The translations under genes were made by a program, and so were the position numbers. Positions 5,423 through 5,612 of a stretch of 5,612 bases of DNA are shown here, in pieces. The number at the start of each line of letters is the position of its first letter. Position 1 is the first letter of the stretch. The notes beneath the pieces were generated by a model. The model was not told the DNA's origin and did no database searches. It was given only the letters and a program-made list of their open reading frames with translations. The DNA is from an uncultured Ruminococcus sp. (GTDB taxonomy: Bacteria; Bacillota; Clostridia; Oscillospirales; Ruminococcaceae): contig CAMHBN010000140.1 in NCBI GenBank assembly GCA_946183385.1, forward strand, positions 1 to 5,612, read 5' to 3'.

Positions 5423-5612
5423 ATGGAATTAAACAGCAGGAAGAACAACCGCCTCGGTGATTACGATTATTCAATGAATGGTTTGTATTTCATCACGGTT
5501 TGTACAAAGGATAGATTTCCGTATTTGGCGGAGATTAATGGTGAACCAACAAATGTAGGGGCGGATATTATCCGCCCGATAGTGACCCTTACAGATATAG
5601 GAAAAATATTAG
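5423..5612 (+). CDS. REP-associated tyrosine transposase, N-terminal part (RAYT, TnpA_REP)
   Basis: The reading frame is open from ATG 5423 to the window end (63 residues seen) and continues beyond it. Residues 1-38, with RLGDYDYSMNGLYFITVCT and then KDRFPYLAEI, match the N-terminus of Y1/HUH-type transposases related to IS200/IS605 TnpA that are linked to REP hairpins. The HUH histidines and catalytic tyrosine would lie downstream, so activity cannot be judged. After LAEI, relatives usually go quickly to a strand corresponding to VTLTDIGKIL (54-63). Here an extra stretch (about 39-53) intervenes, and its codons form a perfect hairpin. The start is set by homology; the nearest AAGGAG (5392-5397) is 25 bases upstream, so translation may be weak or coupled to the preceding gene. 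It is 7 bases after that gene's stop. Confidence 0.8.
   Translation, partial: MELNSRKNNRLGDYDYSMNGLYFITVCTKDRFPYLAEINGEPTNVGADIIRPIVTLTDIGKIL
5555..5577 (+). repeat. GTAG-footed palindrome inside the transposase gene
   Basis: GGGCGGATA (5559-5567) and TATCCGCCC (5569-5577) are a perfect 9-bp inverted repeat around a single T. GTAG (5555-5558) directly abuts the stem. The foot and stem arrangement matches the hairpin at 3246-3271, although the stem sequence differs. It is read in frame as VGADIIRP (residues 45-52), so the gene stays open. Confidence 0.8.

Overview
This is a bacterial chromosomal replication-origin window. It carries dnaA, a roughly 640-base intergenic oriC, dnaN, yaaA (S4 domain), recF and remB, all on the + strand, which is the usual Firmicutes order. 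The protein sequences, strong GGAGG-type ribosome binding sites, C-ending codon preference (CTC, ATC, TTC) and the type of dispersed hairpin repeats suggest a gut Clostridia member, probably Ruminococcus-like (Oscillospiraceae/Ruminococcaceae). The lineage is inferred from general resemblance, not from a search.

Layout. Bases 1-109 hold a terminator-like hairpin, a plausible sigma-A promoter and the dnaA leader. dnaA runs 110-1483. A block of four tandem hairpins starts exactly at its stop codon (1481-1572). The origin follows (about 1640-2122). It has one perfect DnaA box, one near-perfect box, nine copies of TTCAAC/GTTGAA, and a stretch that closely resembles the Bacillus basal unwinding system: box-like site, GC cluster, DnaA-trio repeats, AT-rich segment. 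dnaN (2123-3226) is separated from yaaA (3290-3502) by a REP-like hairpin. yaaA, recF (3499-4647), remB (4613-4885) and a membrane-anchored protein of unknown function (4885-5415) overlap one another and are probably translationally coupled.

Right end. In many Firmicutes gyrB and gyrA follow recF and remB. Here there is instead an uncharacterised single-pass membrane protein with different codon use, then the start of a REP-associated tyrosine transposase (5423 onward, cut by the window end). That transposase gene contains its own perfect palindrome preceded by GTAG. A second GTAG-footed hairpin lies between dnaN and yaaA. Together these suggest a transposase and REP-like hairpin system active next to the origin.

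How the genes work together. DnaA binds the boxes and opens the origin. DnaN is the sliding clamp for the replicative polymerase. RecF acts with RecO and RecR in gap repair. YaaA is a small putative RNA-binding protein, and RemB is a putative DNA-binding regulator. I see no clear evidence of a wholly new multi-gene system. The most interesting signals are the REP/transposase pair, the tandem hairpin block, and the repeat architecture of the origin.
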